Part shown: in pieces, positions 42,081-50,025 of the stretch | Layout of the letters: the number at the start of each line of letters is the position of its first letter | How positions within the stretch are numbered: the first letter of the stretch is position 1 | Assembly: GCA_016793245.1 (NCBI GenBank) | Contig: JAEUHW010000263.1 | Location: 1-50,025, forward strand | Direction of reading: 5' to 3' | DNA from: Planctomycetota bacterium | GTDB taxonomy: Bacteria; Planctomycetota; UBA1135; JADKAF01 | Length of the DNA: 50,025 nucleotides | The notes under the pieces: generated by a model | What the model saw: only the letters and a program-made list of their open reading frames with translations | Databases searched by the model: none | Told to the model about the DNA's origin: nothing | Translations under genes and position numbers: made by a program

Positions 42081-42755
42081 ATGACGACCTTCGACCGCGT
42101 GCAGCGCCGCATCCTCGGCGTGCTGTTCGAGAAGAAGACGACCACCCCCGACGTGTATCCGCTGACCGTGCCCGCGCTGCTCGCGGGTGCGAACCAGAAG
42201 TCGAATCGCGACCCCGAGATGGAGCTCGCGCAATGGGAGCTCGAGGGCTGTCTGCGCTCGCTCTTGATCGACGGCTGGGTGCGCGAGGTGCAGAAGGCCG
42301 GTGCGCGCGCTTCGCGTTACGAAGAGCGCTTCCAAGAGCGCCTCGGGCTCGACAAGCCGAAGGCCGCGATCCTGGCCGAGCTCTTGCTGCGCGGACCGTC
42401 GACCTTGAACGACCTCCATACGCGCGCGCAGCGCATGGCCGCCGTCGGCGCGCGCGAAGAGCTGCAGGTGCGGCTCGACGCCCTGGCGGAAGAGGGCTTG
42501 GTCGAGCTCCTGCCCAAGCAGCCCGGCCAGCGCGAGCCGCGCTGGATGCACCGCCTGACGCCGCCGCAGGAGGCGCCCGAAGCGCATCGGCTCGATGCCC
42601 CCGAGAGCGCGGGCGCTCCTTCGGGCGGAGCCGCTCGGCAGCCGCTCAGCGAGCGCATCGAGCTCCTGGAGAGCGAAGTCGCCGCGCTGCGCGAAGCGCT
42701 GCGGGCCACGCGCGTGGCCCTCGGCCTGCCGGGAGACGCGGAAAGTTCTTCCTGA
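42081..42755 (+). CDS. YceH/DUF480-family winged-helix protein
   Basis: A 224-residue protein of the DUF480 family, two tandem winged-helix domains whose role is not settled. Domain 1: QRRILGVLFEKKTTTPDVYP, then LLAGANQKSNRDPEMELAQW, both diagnostic. Domain 2: KAAILAELLLRGPSTLNDLH, RAQRMAA, LDALAEEGLVELLPKQPG and EPRWMHRL. A C-terminal tail ends in a short coiled coil (LSERIELLESEVAALREALR). Length and domain order match E. coli YceH. No link to its neighbours is evident. Confidence 0.92.
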   Translation: MTTFDRVQRRILGVLFEKKTTTPDVYPLTVPALLAGANQKSNRDPEMELAQWELEGCLRSLLIDGWVREVQKAGARASRYEERFQERLGLDKPKAAILAELLLRGPSTLNDLHTRAQRMAAVGAREELQVRLDALAEEGLVELLPKQPGQREPRWMHRLTPPQEAPEAHRLDAPESAGAPSGGAARQPLSERIELLESEVAALREALRATRVALGLPGDAESSS

Positions 42756-42819
42756 GCGGCGCGCGCCGGAGCTCCTCGCGCCAAGCTGCATCAAGGACCG
42801 CTCCCGCCGAGGTCGAAAG

Positions 42820-43686
42820 GTGCAACGGAACCCCGAGGAGAAGTCGCCAGCCGACGCCATGGACGAGGTGGAACCCGCGCGCCACGAAGGACGTGCGGAG
42901 GAAGCGAGCGTGGTCGATGCCCTCGCGCGCTTCCTCCTCTCCTTCGATCTACCCGAGGAGGAGCAAATGCCTCCGGGGGCGGAGCCCATCGTGCCGCTCG
43001 CGCTGCGCGAGCGCTTGCTGCGCGCCTTGGAAGAGGTCACCAACGCCGCGGGCCGCGCGAGCGTTCGCCATGGTCGCCTCCGCGTGGCGCTCGAGAGCTG
43101 CACCGACGGCGAGCAGCGCATCGTGATGGCCGGCGTGCTGCGCGAGAGCAGCTCGCGCGGGCCGCAGACGCAACGCAAGGAGCGTCCGCTGCGTTGGCCC
43201 GAAGTGCCCGTCGCGGCGGAGCCCCTCCTCGCGCGCCGCGACTCGGCCGACAGCTTCCAGCAGCACTTCCGCGGGCTGCGCGGCGAGTTCTATGCGATGC
43301 GCCCGCGCGATCTGATCCAGTTCTTCTGCTCGTGCGGCACGACCGTCGAGGTGCGCTTCCAGACCAACCTCGCCGAGCGCGGCGAGGTCCTGATCGAGCA
43401 GGGCAACGTGCTGCACTGCGCCACGGGCGAGCTCGTCGGCGATGACGCCGCGCGCGTGATGATGCTCTGGGAGTCGGGCGACTTCCTGACGCGCCCGCTG
43501 CGCGAGTCGCCGCCGAGCACCGTCACCCTGCCGTGGATGACGCTGATGCTCGAGCACGCGCGCGAGATCGACGAGAGCGGGGAGTTCGCCACGGTGAGCG
43601 CGGAGATCCGACCGGAGACCCTCGAAGCGCTGCCCGATTGGATGGACACCGAGACGCCGGACGACACCGACCCTCTGGGAAGCTGA
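42820..43686 (+). CDS. DUF4388 (PATAN-like) protein
   Basis: A 288-residue protein. The C-terminal part (about residues 165-250) fits DUF4388, a domain found with bacterial two-component and gliding regulators: LIQFFCSCGTTVEVRF, RGEVLIEQGNVLHCATGELV and LWESGDFLTRPL. The N-terminal half, rich in acidic residues, is not recognised (VVDALARFLLSFDLPEEE). The start is uncertain: GTG 42820 has GAGGT 6 bases upstream, while ATG 42859 has no good site at normal spacing. It may act in a signalling complex that reads surface or kinase inputs (inference). Confidence 0.7.
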   Translation: MQRNPEEKSPADAMDEVEPARHEGRAEEASVVDALARFLLSFDLPEEEQMPPGAEPIVPLALRERLLRALEEVTNAAGRASVRHGRLRVALESCTDGEQRIVMAGVLRESSSRGPQTQRKERPLRWPEVPVAAEPLLARRDSADSFQQHFRGLRGEFYAMRPRDLIQFFCSCGTTVEVRFQTNLAERGEVLIEQGNVLHCATGELVGDDAARVMMLWESGDFLTRPLRESPPSTVTLPWMTLMLEHAREIDESGEFATVSAEIRPETLEALPDWMDTETPDDTDPLGS

Positions 43687-43798
43687 GCGGAACCCGAGGG
43701 TACGGCCTCCCGGATGCTCGCGGGCTCGACGCCCGACGACGCTGCAGCTCGACCCGAGCGCGACGCCACCCGCGCTCGCCGAGTAGCATCGGCGCGCC

Positions 43799-44806
43799 AT
43801 GACTCGCGTCGCCGTCGTCGAGGATCCCCTCTTCCAACTTCACGATACGGGCCCGGGGCACCCGGAGCGCGCCGCGCGCGTGCGCGCCGTCGCCGAACGG
43901 CTGCGCACCGGGGCGCTCGCCGGTGCCCTCGAGTTCTTGCCCGCCGAGCGCGAGGCGAGCGAGGAGGAGATCGCGTACGTGCACGAGCCCGCGTACTGGC
44001 GCGATGCCTGCCGCGCGATGGAGCGCGGCGAGACGCTGCTCGACGAAGGCGATACCGTGGTCTCCGGCCTCGCGAGCTTGCGTGCGGTGCGCCGCGCGAC
44101 GGGTGCCGTGCTCTCGCTCGCCGACCGCGCGCTCCGCGGTGAGATCGAGGCGGGCTTCGCGTTGGTGCGCCCACCGGGACATCACGCCGAGCGAGCGCGC
44201 GCGATGGGCTTCTGCGTCGTGAATCACATCGCCGTGCTGGCGCGCTATCTGCAGCGCCGCGGCGGCCTGCAGCGCGTCGCGATCGTCGACTTCGACGTCC
44301 ATCACGGCAACGGGACGCAGAACGCGTTCTATGAGGATGGCTCGATCTATTTCTGCTCGCTGCACCAGTTCCCCCATTGGCCGGGGACGGGACGCGCCGA
44401 GGAACGCGGGCGCGGCGACGGCCTCGGCGCGACCCGCAACGTGCCGATGGCGCCCGGCGCCGGACCCGACGACTACTTCCGCGCCTTCGGGGAGCTGGTG
44501 CTGCCCGATCTGCTCGCGTTCCGCCCGCAGGCGCTCTTGATCTCGGCCGGCTTCGATGCGCATCGCCGCGATCCGCTCTCGGCAATCCGCCTCGAATCGG
44601 ACAGCTACTTCCGCATGACGGCAGAGCTGATGCGGTTGCTTCGCGCGGTCGGCGGTGGCCCGGTGCTCTCCGTCCTGGAGGGTGGCTACGACTTGGAGGC
44701 GCTGGCGGAGAGCGCGGAGCAGCACCTGATGGCCCTGCTCGATCACCCGGCGCAGGGAACCGAGCGGAAGGGAGTTCCGTCGGACGAGCGGGCGGGCGCG
44801 TCGTAG
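43799..44806 (+). CDS. Histone deacetylase-family amidohydrolase (class II-like)
   Basis: A 335-residue zinc amidohydrolase of the HDAC/AcuC/acetylpolyamine deacetylase superfamily. Seen: GPGHPERAARVRAV at the N-terminus, the His-His charge relay RPPGHHAERARAMGFC, zinc ligands in IVDFDVHHGNGTQ (D, H) and SAGFDAHRRDPL (D), and the transition-state Tyr in LEGGYDLEAL. All catalytic residues are present. The spacing matches class II enzymes, which act on acetyl-lysine or acetylpolyamines. It stands 112 bases after the DUF4388 gene and is probably transcribed separately. Confidence 0.93.
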   Translation: MTRVAVVEDPLFQLHDTGPGHPERAARVRAVAERLRTGALAGALEFLPAEREASEEEIAYVHEPAYWRDACRAMERGETLLDEGDTVVSGLASLRAVRRATGAVLSLADRALRGEIEAGFALVRPPGHHAERARAMGFCVVNHIAVLARYLQRRGGLQRVAIVDFDVHHGNGTQNAFYEDGSIYFCSLHQFPHWPGTGRAEERGRGDGLGATRNVPMAPGAGPDDYFRAFGELVLPDLLAFRPQALLISAGFDAHRRDPLSAIRLESDSYFRMTAELMRLLRAVGGGPVLSVLEGGYDLEALAESAEQHLMALLDHPAQGTERKGVPSDERAGAS

Positions 44807-44865
44807 CATTCCGCAGCCGAGTCGCGCGCCTCCGAGCGCGCTCCACTTCTCTGGCCCGTCTCGCG

Positions 44866-46737
44866 ATGCCCTCGATGCCTCCGCACCTGCCCGCCGCTGC
44901 GCTCCTCCTCGCTTGCGCGGGACTCGCGCGAGCGCAGACCTTCACCGACGTCTCGGCGACCTGCGGCGTGCTGAATCAGACCAGTCACTCGCCGGCGCTC
45001 TGCGACTTCGATGGCGACGGGGACCTCGATCTCTACCTCACCACCGAGCCGGGCAACATCTTCACGCCCGGCTTCCCGCGCTCGAACGTCCTCTACGAGA
45101 ACCGCAGCACCGGCCCCGGCAACGTCGTCTTCGTCGACGTCACCGCGGCGAAGAACCTGGTCGATCGAGGAGCTTGGAGCCAGGACGGGCGCTTCGCGGA
45201 TCTGAACCGCGACGGCATCCCCGATCTCTACGTCTCGAACCTCGTGATCCAAGGCGCCACGCCGCCGAACCAGCTCTACCTCGGCTCGGCGAGCGGCGCG
45301 TTCACCGAAGTCGCGTCCTTCGCCGGTGCGACCGGCGGCGGCAATGACAACGTCGGCGCGGTGCTCGACATCGACGGCGACGGGCTCACCGATCTCTACA
45401 CCGGCCAGAACACGCGGAACTTCCTCCTGCGCTGCACCGGCATCGATGCGCAGGGCCGCCCGAGCTACTCGAGCTTCGGCGACCCGCTCTGGCAGGAGCC
45501 GCTCCGCAACACCTGGAGCGCCGCGTGGTGCGACTTCGATCGCGATGGTCGCCGCGACGTCTACCTCGCGAATCGCGCCGATACCCTCGGCAGCGACGGG
45601 CGCGACGCGCTGATCCGGAACTTGGGCGGCGGCAACGCCGCGCTCGTGCTGCAGGGCCTGAACGACGTCGTGCTGAACGGCTTCGCCGCCTGGGGCGACT
45701 ACGACGCCGACGGCGATCCCGATCTCTACGTCTCGAACTGGCAGACCTACTCCGGCACCGCGATCGCGGCGCCGCACGGCCAGCTCTACCGGAACGACGG
45801 TGCCGCGGGCTTCACCAACGTCACGTCGCTGCTCGCGGGCATCACCGCCGCGCAGGAGCTCTCGCTCGCGTGGGGCGACATCGACAACGACGGCGACCTC
45901 GATCTCTACGTCGTGACCGCGGAGATCTTCAGCGCCGCGCGCCTCTGGGTGAACCAGCTCCGCGAGACCGGGCAGCCCGGGTTCCAAGAGCGCGCCGCGC
46001 AGGCCGGCATCGACGATCCGCGCTTCCTCTTCGGCTGCGCCTTCGGCGACCTCGATCGCAACGGCTTCCTCGATCTCATCACGACCTGCGAAGGCGACCT
46101 CTTCAACGACTACTTCACCGGCGTCTACCTGAACCAGGGCACGAACGGCAATCACTGGATCGCCTGGAAGCCGATCGGCACGCTCTCCTCGACGATGGCG
46201 GAGGGCCTGCGCGCCTCGCTGCTGACGCCCGACGGTCATCGCCAGTGGTTCGAGCTCGGCGCGATGGAAGGAACGTACGGGCAGAGCGCGCCCGAGCTGC
46301 ACTTCGGCCTCGGCGCGAACACCGCCATCACCGAGCTCGTGCTGCGGTGGCCGAGCGGCGTCGAGCAGCGCGTGTCCAGCGCCGCGATCGATGCTCGCCA
46401 CACGCTCGTGGAGACCGGCCTCGTCGTGCGCGGCGAGGTGCGCCGCGGCCGCACGGTGTCCCTGCAGGTGGGCGGCCCCGCGGGCGACGCCGCGGTGACC
46501 TTCGCCTCGGCCGGCGCGAGCTCGATCCCGCTGCCGCCGTTCGGCACCCTCGGACTCGATCCGCTGACGCTCTTCCAGCTCGACGCGCGCGTGCTGCCCG
46601 CGTCCCGCCGCGGCGAGCTCGCGATCCCGATCCCGAACGACCCTAGCCTCGCCGGCGCGCGGGTCTACCTCCAGTCCTTGATCGGCCCGCTGCCTGCCCT
46701 ACTCTTCCGCAACGTCGTCGCCCTGCAAATCCTGTGA
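44866..46737 (+). CDS. Secreted FG-GAP/VCBS repeat protein with ASPIC/UnbV domain and C-terminal module
   Basis: A 623-residue exported protein of the CRTAC1-like type. Signal peptide 1-23 (PAAALLLACAGLARA). At least seven calcium-binding FG-GAP units follow: DFDGDGDLDLYL, DLNRDGIPDLYVSN, DIDGDGLTDLYTG, DFDRDGRRDVYLAN, DYDADGDPDLYVSN, DIDNDGDLDLYVV and DLDRNGFLDLITT, which build an integrin-like propeller. The ASPIC/UnbV domain is at about 440-520 (RASLLTPDGHRQW, LHFGLGANTAITELVLRWPSG). The end carries the recurring module (PLPPFGTLGLDP, IPNDPSLAGARVYLQSL). The next gene starts 29 bases downstream. Confidence 0.9.
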   Translation: MPSMPPHLPAAALLLACAGLARAQTFTDVSATCGVLNQTSHSPALCDFDGDGDLDLYLTTEPGNIFTPGFPRSNVLYENRSTGPGNVVFVDVTAAKNLVDRGAWSQDGRFADLNRDGIPDLYVSNLVIQGATPPNQLYLGSASGAFTEVASFAGATGGGNDNVGAVLDIDGDGLTDLYTGQNTRNFLLRCTGIDAQGRPSYSSFGDPLWQEPLRNTWSAAWCDFDRDGRRDVYLANRADTLGSDGRDALIRNLGGGNAALVLQGLNDVVLNGFAAWGDYDADGDPDLYVSNWQTYSGTAIAAPHGQLYRNDGAAGFTNVTSLLAGITAAQELSLAWGDIDNDGDLDLYVVTAEIFSAARLWVNQLRETGQPGFQERAAQAGIDDPRFLFGCAFGDLDRNGFLDLITTCEGDLFNDYFTGVYLNQGTNGNHWIAWKPIGTLSSTMAEGLRASLLTPDGHRQWFELGAMEGTYGQSAPELHFGLGANTAITELVLRWPSGVEQRVSSAAIDARHTLVETGLVVRGEVRRGRTVSLQVGGPAGDAAVTFASAGASSIPLPPFGTLGLDPLTLFQLDARVLPASRRGELAIPIPNDPSLAGARVYLQSLIGPLPALLFRNVVALQIL

Positions 46738-46766
46738 GGAGCTCCACCCCGGAGCTCGACCGCCGC

Positions 46767-49286
46767 ATGGAATCGAGGAGCCACTCGCTGCGCACCCTGT
46801 GCGTCGCCTTCGCGCTGGCCGCCGCCGCGAGCAGCGCGCATGCGGACCATCCCGCCGCCTTCTCGCGCGATGGCGCCGAGCTCTGGGTCGCGAACACGAT
46901 GAGCGGGAGCGTCTCGGTGATCGATCCGCGCCGGCGCGAGCTCTTGCGCGAGATCAGCTTCGGCGGGATGCCGTTCTCGCTCGCGATCACGCCGGACGAT
47001 CGCCATGTGCTGGTCGCGAACGTCGAGCTCGGGCAGGTGATCGTCATCGACCGCGCCGAGCGCTCGATCACGCGCCGCATCGCGATGCGCGGCGGACCGA
47101 TCGACCTCGCCGTGACGCCGAACGGTCGCTTCGCGTACGTCGCGCGGCGCTTCGCGCGCAGCGTTTCTGTCATCGACCTCGCGACCTTCGCGGTCGTCGC
47201 CACGCTCGAGAATGTCTCCGGGCGCTTCGACAACCAGCCGCGCGGCCTCACCGTCACCGACGACGGCGACACGGACGACCTGGACGAGCACGTCTGGGTG
47301 AGCGAGTTCAGCGCCAGCGGCTCGCAGATCGATCTCGGCCTCAGCGGTCCCTTCGGCGGCGGACCGCGCTATCGCCTGCCGCGCGTCCACAAGATCGCGG
47401 TCGCGACGCACGCGATCGTGCACACCGTCGAGCTCGCGGCCGATCCCGACGCGTGGTACGGCGGCCTGCCGACCAATCTGCGCGGCGTGCATCTCAACCC
47501 CGACCAGAGCGAGCTGTGGATCGTCGGCGAGCAAGCCAACACGCAGCGCGGCACGCGCGTCGGCGGTCCCGGTGGTGCGAGCCCGCATCCGAACGACGAC
47601 CGCGTCTTCCTGCGCTCCGACAACCGCTTCAACGGTCCGGGGACGAAGGGCGCCGCTCCGGTGAACCCGGTCGTGCGGCGCATCTCGACGCGCACGGGTC
47701 AGGAGCTCACCACGCAGCGCATCCTGCTCGGCGACGAGCGCGCCGGACGTACGCCGGTGGGCTCGACGCGCTTCGCGACGTGGACGCCCGATCGCCGCTA
47801 CGTCTACCTCTCGAACGCCTACTCGATGAACCTGACGGTGCTCGACGCGCGGACGCTCGCCGAGGTCGCGGTCGTCGACGCCGCGCCGCACGTGAACGCC
47901 GTGCTCTTCGACTCCGACGGAGTCGCCTGGGCGCAGTCGATGGACAACCTGAGCTTCGTCTACTACGACGCGCGGAACCCCGCGCGGCCCGTGCGCCTCG
48001 GCGAGCTCCAAGCCGTCGTCACGATGCCGATGGAAGCGCATCACATGGACGGGATGCGGCTCTTCTCCACGGGCCGCAACGAGCGCGTGCTCAGCGACTC
48101 GCGCAACCTCTCCGGCGTGCCGCAGATGTCATGCGCGACGTGTCATCCCGAAGGCGGCTCGATGGGCCTCGCCTGGGACATGACCGAGCTCGGCGCCGGA
48201 GTGCGCCTCACGCCGACGACGATCGAGTGGGATCAGACCGGGCGCTTCGGCTGGGAAGCCCAGCGCGACGAGCTGCACGACTTCATCAACGGCGCTGCGC
48301 GGCGGGAGTCCGGCGCGGGCCTCGACGTCCTCGGCCGCGGCTTGCCCGATCGCGTGAACGATCCGGCCTTCGGCGTGGGACCGAACGCGGGCCTGATCCA
48401 CCACCTCGACATGATCGCGGACGGGATGGACATGATGTTCGCGCGGACGCCGCCGTTCCAGGCCAGCAAGCGCGAGGAAGATCGCTCGCTCACCACCGCG
48501 GCGCAGCGCGGCTTCGACGTCTTCGTGCGCGAGGGCTGCGCGGTCTGCCACATCCCCGCGCGCGGCTTCACCGACTCCGGGCTGCCCGATCCGCTCTACG
48601 ATCCGCAGCGGCCCCGCGATCCCGGCCTGAACCCCGACACGCGGAAGCACGACGTCGGCACGCTCGGTCCGCTCGACGCGAGCTCCGCCGCGGCGCGGAT
48701 CCGCCCCGGCACGAGCGATCGCGTCGGCTTCGACACGCCGCACCTCCGCCACCTCTACGAGCGCCTGGCCTTCTTCCACGACGGCCGCGCGCTCTCGATC
48801 GACGAAGTCGTGAACACGCTCGGAGCGACGAGCGCCGACGTGCATGCCGGCGCCGGCTACCTGGGCCAAGTGGGCACGTCGCGCGAGGCGAGCGATCTCC
48901 GCGAGTTCCTGCTCGCGATCGACAACGCGCCCTACACGCATGCGCAGGCCGAGCCCTTCGCGCAGCGCGGTCAGATCTGGACCTACCGCTTGGTCGGTCA
49001 GCCCGGTCTGGTGCCGCTCATCTTCCTCGCGGCGGGCGACGGCGAGCTGCGCCTGCCGAACCTCGGCACGCTGCTCCTCGATCCCGCGACGCTGATCTCG
49101 GCCTTCAACGGCTTCGCGCGCTACCGCTCGCTCGACTTCCGCGGCGAGCTCTCGCTCGCGTTCCCGATCCCGAACGACCCGCGCCTCATCGGCGGGCGCG
49201 TGAAGTTCCAGTCGCTGCTCTTCCAGAGCACGCTGAACGACGCCTACGGCCTCTCCAACTCGCTCTGGGTCGAGATCCGGCCCTAG
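46767..49286 (+). CDS. Secreted YVTN beta-propeller / di-heme cytochrome c protein with C-terminal module
   Basis: An 839-residue exported protein. Signal peptide 1-26 (TLCVAFALAAAASSAHA). Residues 28-430 form a YVTN-type propeller (ELWVANTMSGSVSVIDP, PFSLAITPDDRHVLVANVE, PIDLAVTPNGRFAYVARR). Two heme c motifs follow: CATCH (near residue 455) and CAVCH (near 590), in a region resembling the MauG/cytochrome c peroxidase family (VGFDTPHLRHLYERLAFFHD, FFHDGRALSIDEVV). The final 110 residues are the recurring module (LRLPNLGTLLLDPATL, IPNDPRLIGGRVKFQSL). The ATG at 46767 is preferred; a GTG at 46734 overlapping the previous stop is possible. It probably acts in periplasmic electron transfer or peroxide reduction. 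Confidence 0.88.
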   Translation: MESRSHSLRTLCVAFALAAAASSAHADHPAAFSRDGAELWVANTMSGSVSVIDPRRRELLREISFGGMPFSLAITPDDRHVLVANVELGQVIVIDRAERSITRRIAMRGGPIDLAVTPNGRFAYVARRFARSVSVIDLATFAVVATLENVSGRFDNQPRGLTVTDDGDTDDLDEHVWVSEFSASGSQIDLGLSGPFGGGPRYRLPRVHKIAVATHAIVHTVELAADPDAWYGGLPTNLRGVHLNPDQSELWIVGEQANTQRGTRVGGPGGASPHPNDDRVFLRSDNRFNGPGTKGAAPVNPVVRRISTRTGQELTTQRILLGDERAGRTPVGSTRFATWTPDRRYVYLSNAYSMNLTVLDARTLAEVAVVDAAPHVNAVLFDSDGVAWAQSMDNLSFVYYDARNPARPVRLGELQAVVTMPMEAHHMDGMRLFSTGRNERVLSDSRNLSGVPQMSCATCHPEGGSMGLAWDMTELGAGVRLTPTTIEWDQTGRFGWEAQRDELHDFINGAARRESGAGLDVLGRGLPDRVNDPAFGVGPNAGLIHHLDMIADGMDMMFARTPPFQASKREEDRSLTTAAQRGFDVFVREGCAVCHIPARGFTDSGLPDPLYDPQRPRDPGLNPDTRKHDVGTLGPLDASSAAARIRPGTSDRVGFDTPHLRHLYERLAFFHDGRALSIDEVVNTLGATSADVHAGAGYLGQVGTSREASDLREFLLAIDNAPYTHAQAEPFAQRGQIWTYRLVGQPGLVPLIFLAAGDGELRLPNLGTLLLDPATLISAFNGFARYRSLDFRGELSLAFPIPNDPRLIGGRVKFQSLLFQSTLNDAYGLSNSLWVEIRP

Positions 49287-49336
49287 AGTCCTTGGGCCGC
49301 GAACGTCGTTGTGCCCGAGTCTCGCTCGAAGCGAGA

Positions 49337-49364
49337 GCGAGAAGCGAGAAGCGAGAAGCGAGAA
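49337..49364. repeat. Four tandem 7-base repeats
   Basis: GCGAGAA occurs four times in a row just after the di-heme gene, with partial copies on the left flank. A simple-sequence repeat in non-coding DNA. Confidence 0.8.
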
Positions 49365-49569
49365 GTGAACGAACGCAAGACCGCGCAGGCGCTGCGCCCG
49401 GCCCTACGGCGAAGCAAGCGCCGCGCCCGACGCGCGTGGTTGGCGTCGATGGCATTCGGGAGTCGACACTCGAACGACACGAGCGAGAAACGCGGATCGT
49501 AGCGCGTCGTTCACGTCGCTTGCCTCGCCTCCGGGCGCGGCTCCGCTTCGTCGAGAGACAGCGTGCGCC

Positions 49570-49604
49570 GTCTCGGAGCCCGCTGGAGGCGGGGGCTCCG
49601 AGAC
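49570..49604. terminator. Hairpin, possible terminator
   Basis: GTCTCGGAGCCCGC (49570-49583) pairs with GCGGGGGCTCCGAGAC (49589-49604), leaving a 2-base bulge and a 5-base loop. It is about 280 bases after the last gene on the plus strand and has no T-run, so a terminator role is only possible. Confidence 0.35.
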
Positions 49605-50025
49605 TCATGCTCATGGGGACGATCGGACGTCGATGCGAGAGCGACGTCGATGAACACGATTTCCACGCCCGCGCGGCGGCAGTGCGACGCGGTTCAGCGC
49701 GAGGCTGCTCGCTGGCTTGAATGGGCGAGGTTCGTTCGCGATCGACCGGCGTGCTTTTGGTGCTGCGGCAGCTCGTGGATGTCGAGCGAGCCGTGGCGGC
49801 GCCAGCCGGTGGTGAGCAGCCAGGTCGTAGCTGGCGCAACGCTGGCCACGACCGGGATCGCGGAGTTCGAGGCGATCGAGCTGCACTTCACGAAACCGTG
49901 CTTCTTGCCGTTCTGCAGCGGGCCACGATCGTCGTTGCTCTCAAGTCAGGTTCCGAACCCAAGGTCGGCTCGAACTCGCTGCGCAGCAGAGCGGCTAGGC
50001 GGGCTCGTGAAAGCAAGGAGCGAGG

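Larger units (their letters stand above)
49287..50025. other. 739-base stretch without a supported gene
   Basis: No frame on either strand here shows a family I recognise or normal codon use. It contains a 7-base tandem repeat (49337-49364) and a terminator-like hairpin (49570-49604). On the minus strand from about 49940 to 49694 there is an open frame with less Arg/Ala bias than random GC-rich shadows (HGFVKCSS, TTWLLTTGWRRHGSLDIHEL); it lacks a start and could be a decayed gene fragment. The DNA to the right edge looks degenerate, as in intergenic remnants. Confidence 0.5.

Noticed and set aside
1..50025. CRISPR arrays, tRNA or rRNA genes, insertion sequences
   Set aside because: I saw no regularly spaced repeats, no cloverleaf with a CCA end or conserved T-loop, no rRNA signature and no transposase in any frame; a covariance-model scan was not possible here.

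Overview
The window is a GC-rich stretch (roughly two thirds G+C or more by eye) of a bacterial chromosome with an outer membrane: it carries a fused lpxC-fabZ, bamA and an ompH/skp-like gene. The lpxC-fabZ fusion, large Ser/Thr kinases with a membrane segment, FHA proteins, secreted proteins with dockerin-like DCNGN repeats, FG-GAP/ASPIC and YVTN/c-type cytochrome proteins all point to a Planctomycetota bacterium. This assignment is inference from gene content; there is no rRNA in the window.

Region 1 (1-12,421, all minus strand) is a core housekeeping block. Read in the direction of transcription it is glmU, prs, rplY (L25/Ctc), pth, rpsF, rpsR, rplI, dnaB, bamA, ompH-like, lpxC-fabZ and a Gfo/Idh/MocA oxidoreductase cut by the window edge. 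It links UDP-GlcNAc and PRPP synthesis, translation, replication and envelope assembly. Several junctions overlap by 4 or 8 bases. No ssb gene lies between rpsF and rpsR. A good sigma70-type promoter sits just upstream of pth.

Region 2 (12,666-20,241) starts with a pyroglutamyl-peptidase-like protein that has lost its catalytic Cys and His, divergent from a CMD-like gene. It continues with a minus-strand phospho-signalling cassette: a sigma54 activator with an N-terminal FHA domain, a 1,145-residue transmembrane Ser/Thr kinase, and a small FHA protein overlapping the kinase gene by 4 bases.

Region 3 (20,390-24,529, plus) is Memo-family protein, TVP38/VTT membrane protein and ComEC.

Region 4 (24,705-36,493, plus) is an accessory block of exported proteins: a CHRD protein, a small ABM-like protein, an unknown secreted protein, an M14-type peptidase, and a tandemly duplicated pair formed by a GSDH-type beta-propeller protein and an NTF2-like lipoprotein. 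Between the two lipoprotein genes is the scar of a third, almost wholly deleted propeller gene. A perfect 38-base inverted repeat with a GAAA loop closes the block.

Region 5 (36,719-41,978, plus) is a tight operon of two OPT-family transporters, a hemerythrin-like protein and a TIM-barrel-like protein. Region 6 (42,081-49,286, plus) has a YceH-family protein, a DUF4388-like protein, a histone-deacetylase-family amidohydrolase, an FG-GAP/ASPIC protein and a YVTN-propeller/di-heme protein. Most of the exported proteins of regions 4 and 6 end in a related-looking module of about 100 residues. The last 740 bases hold no gene that I can support.
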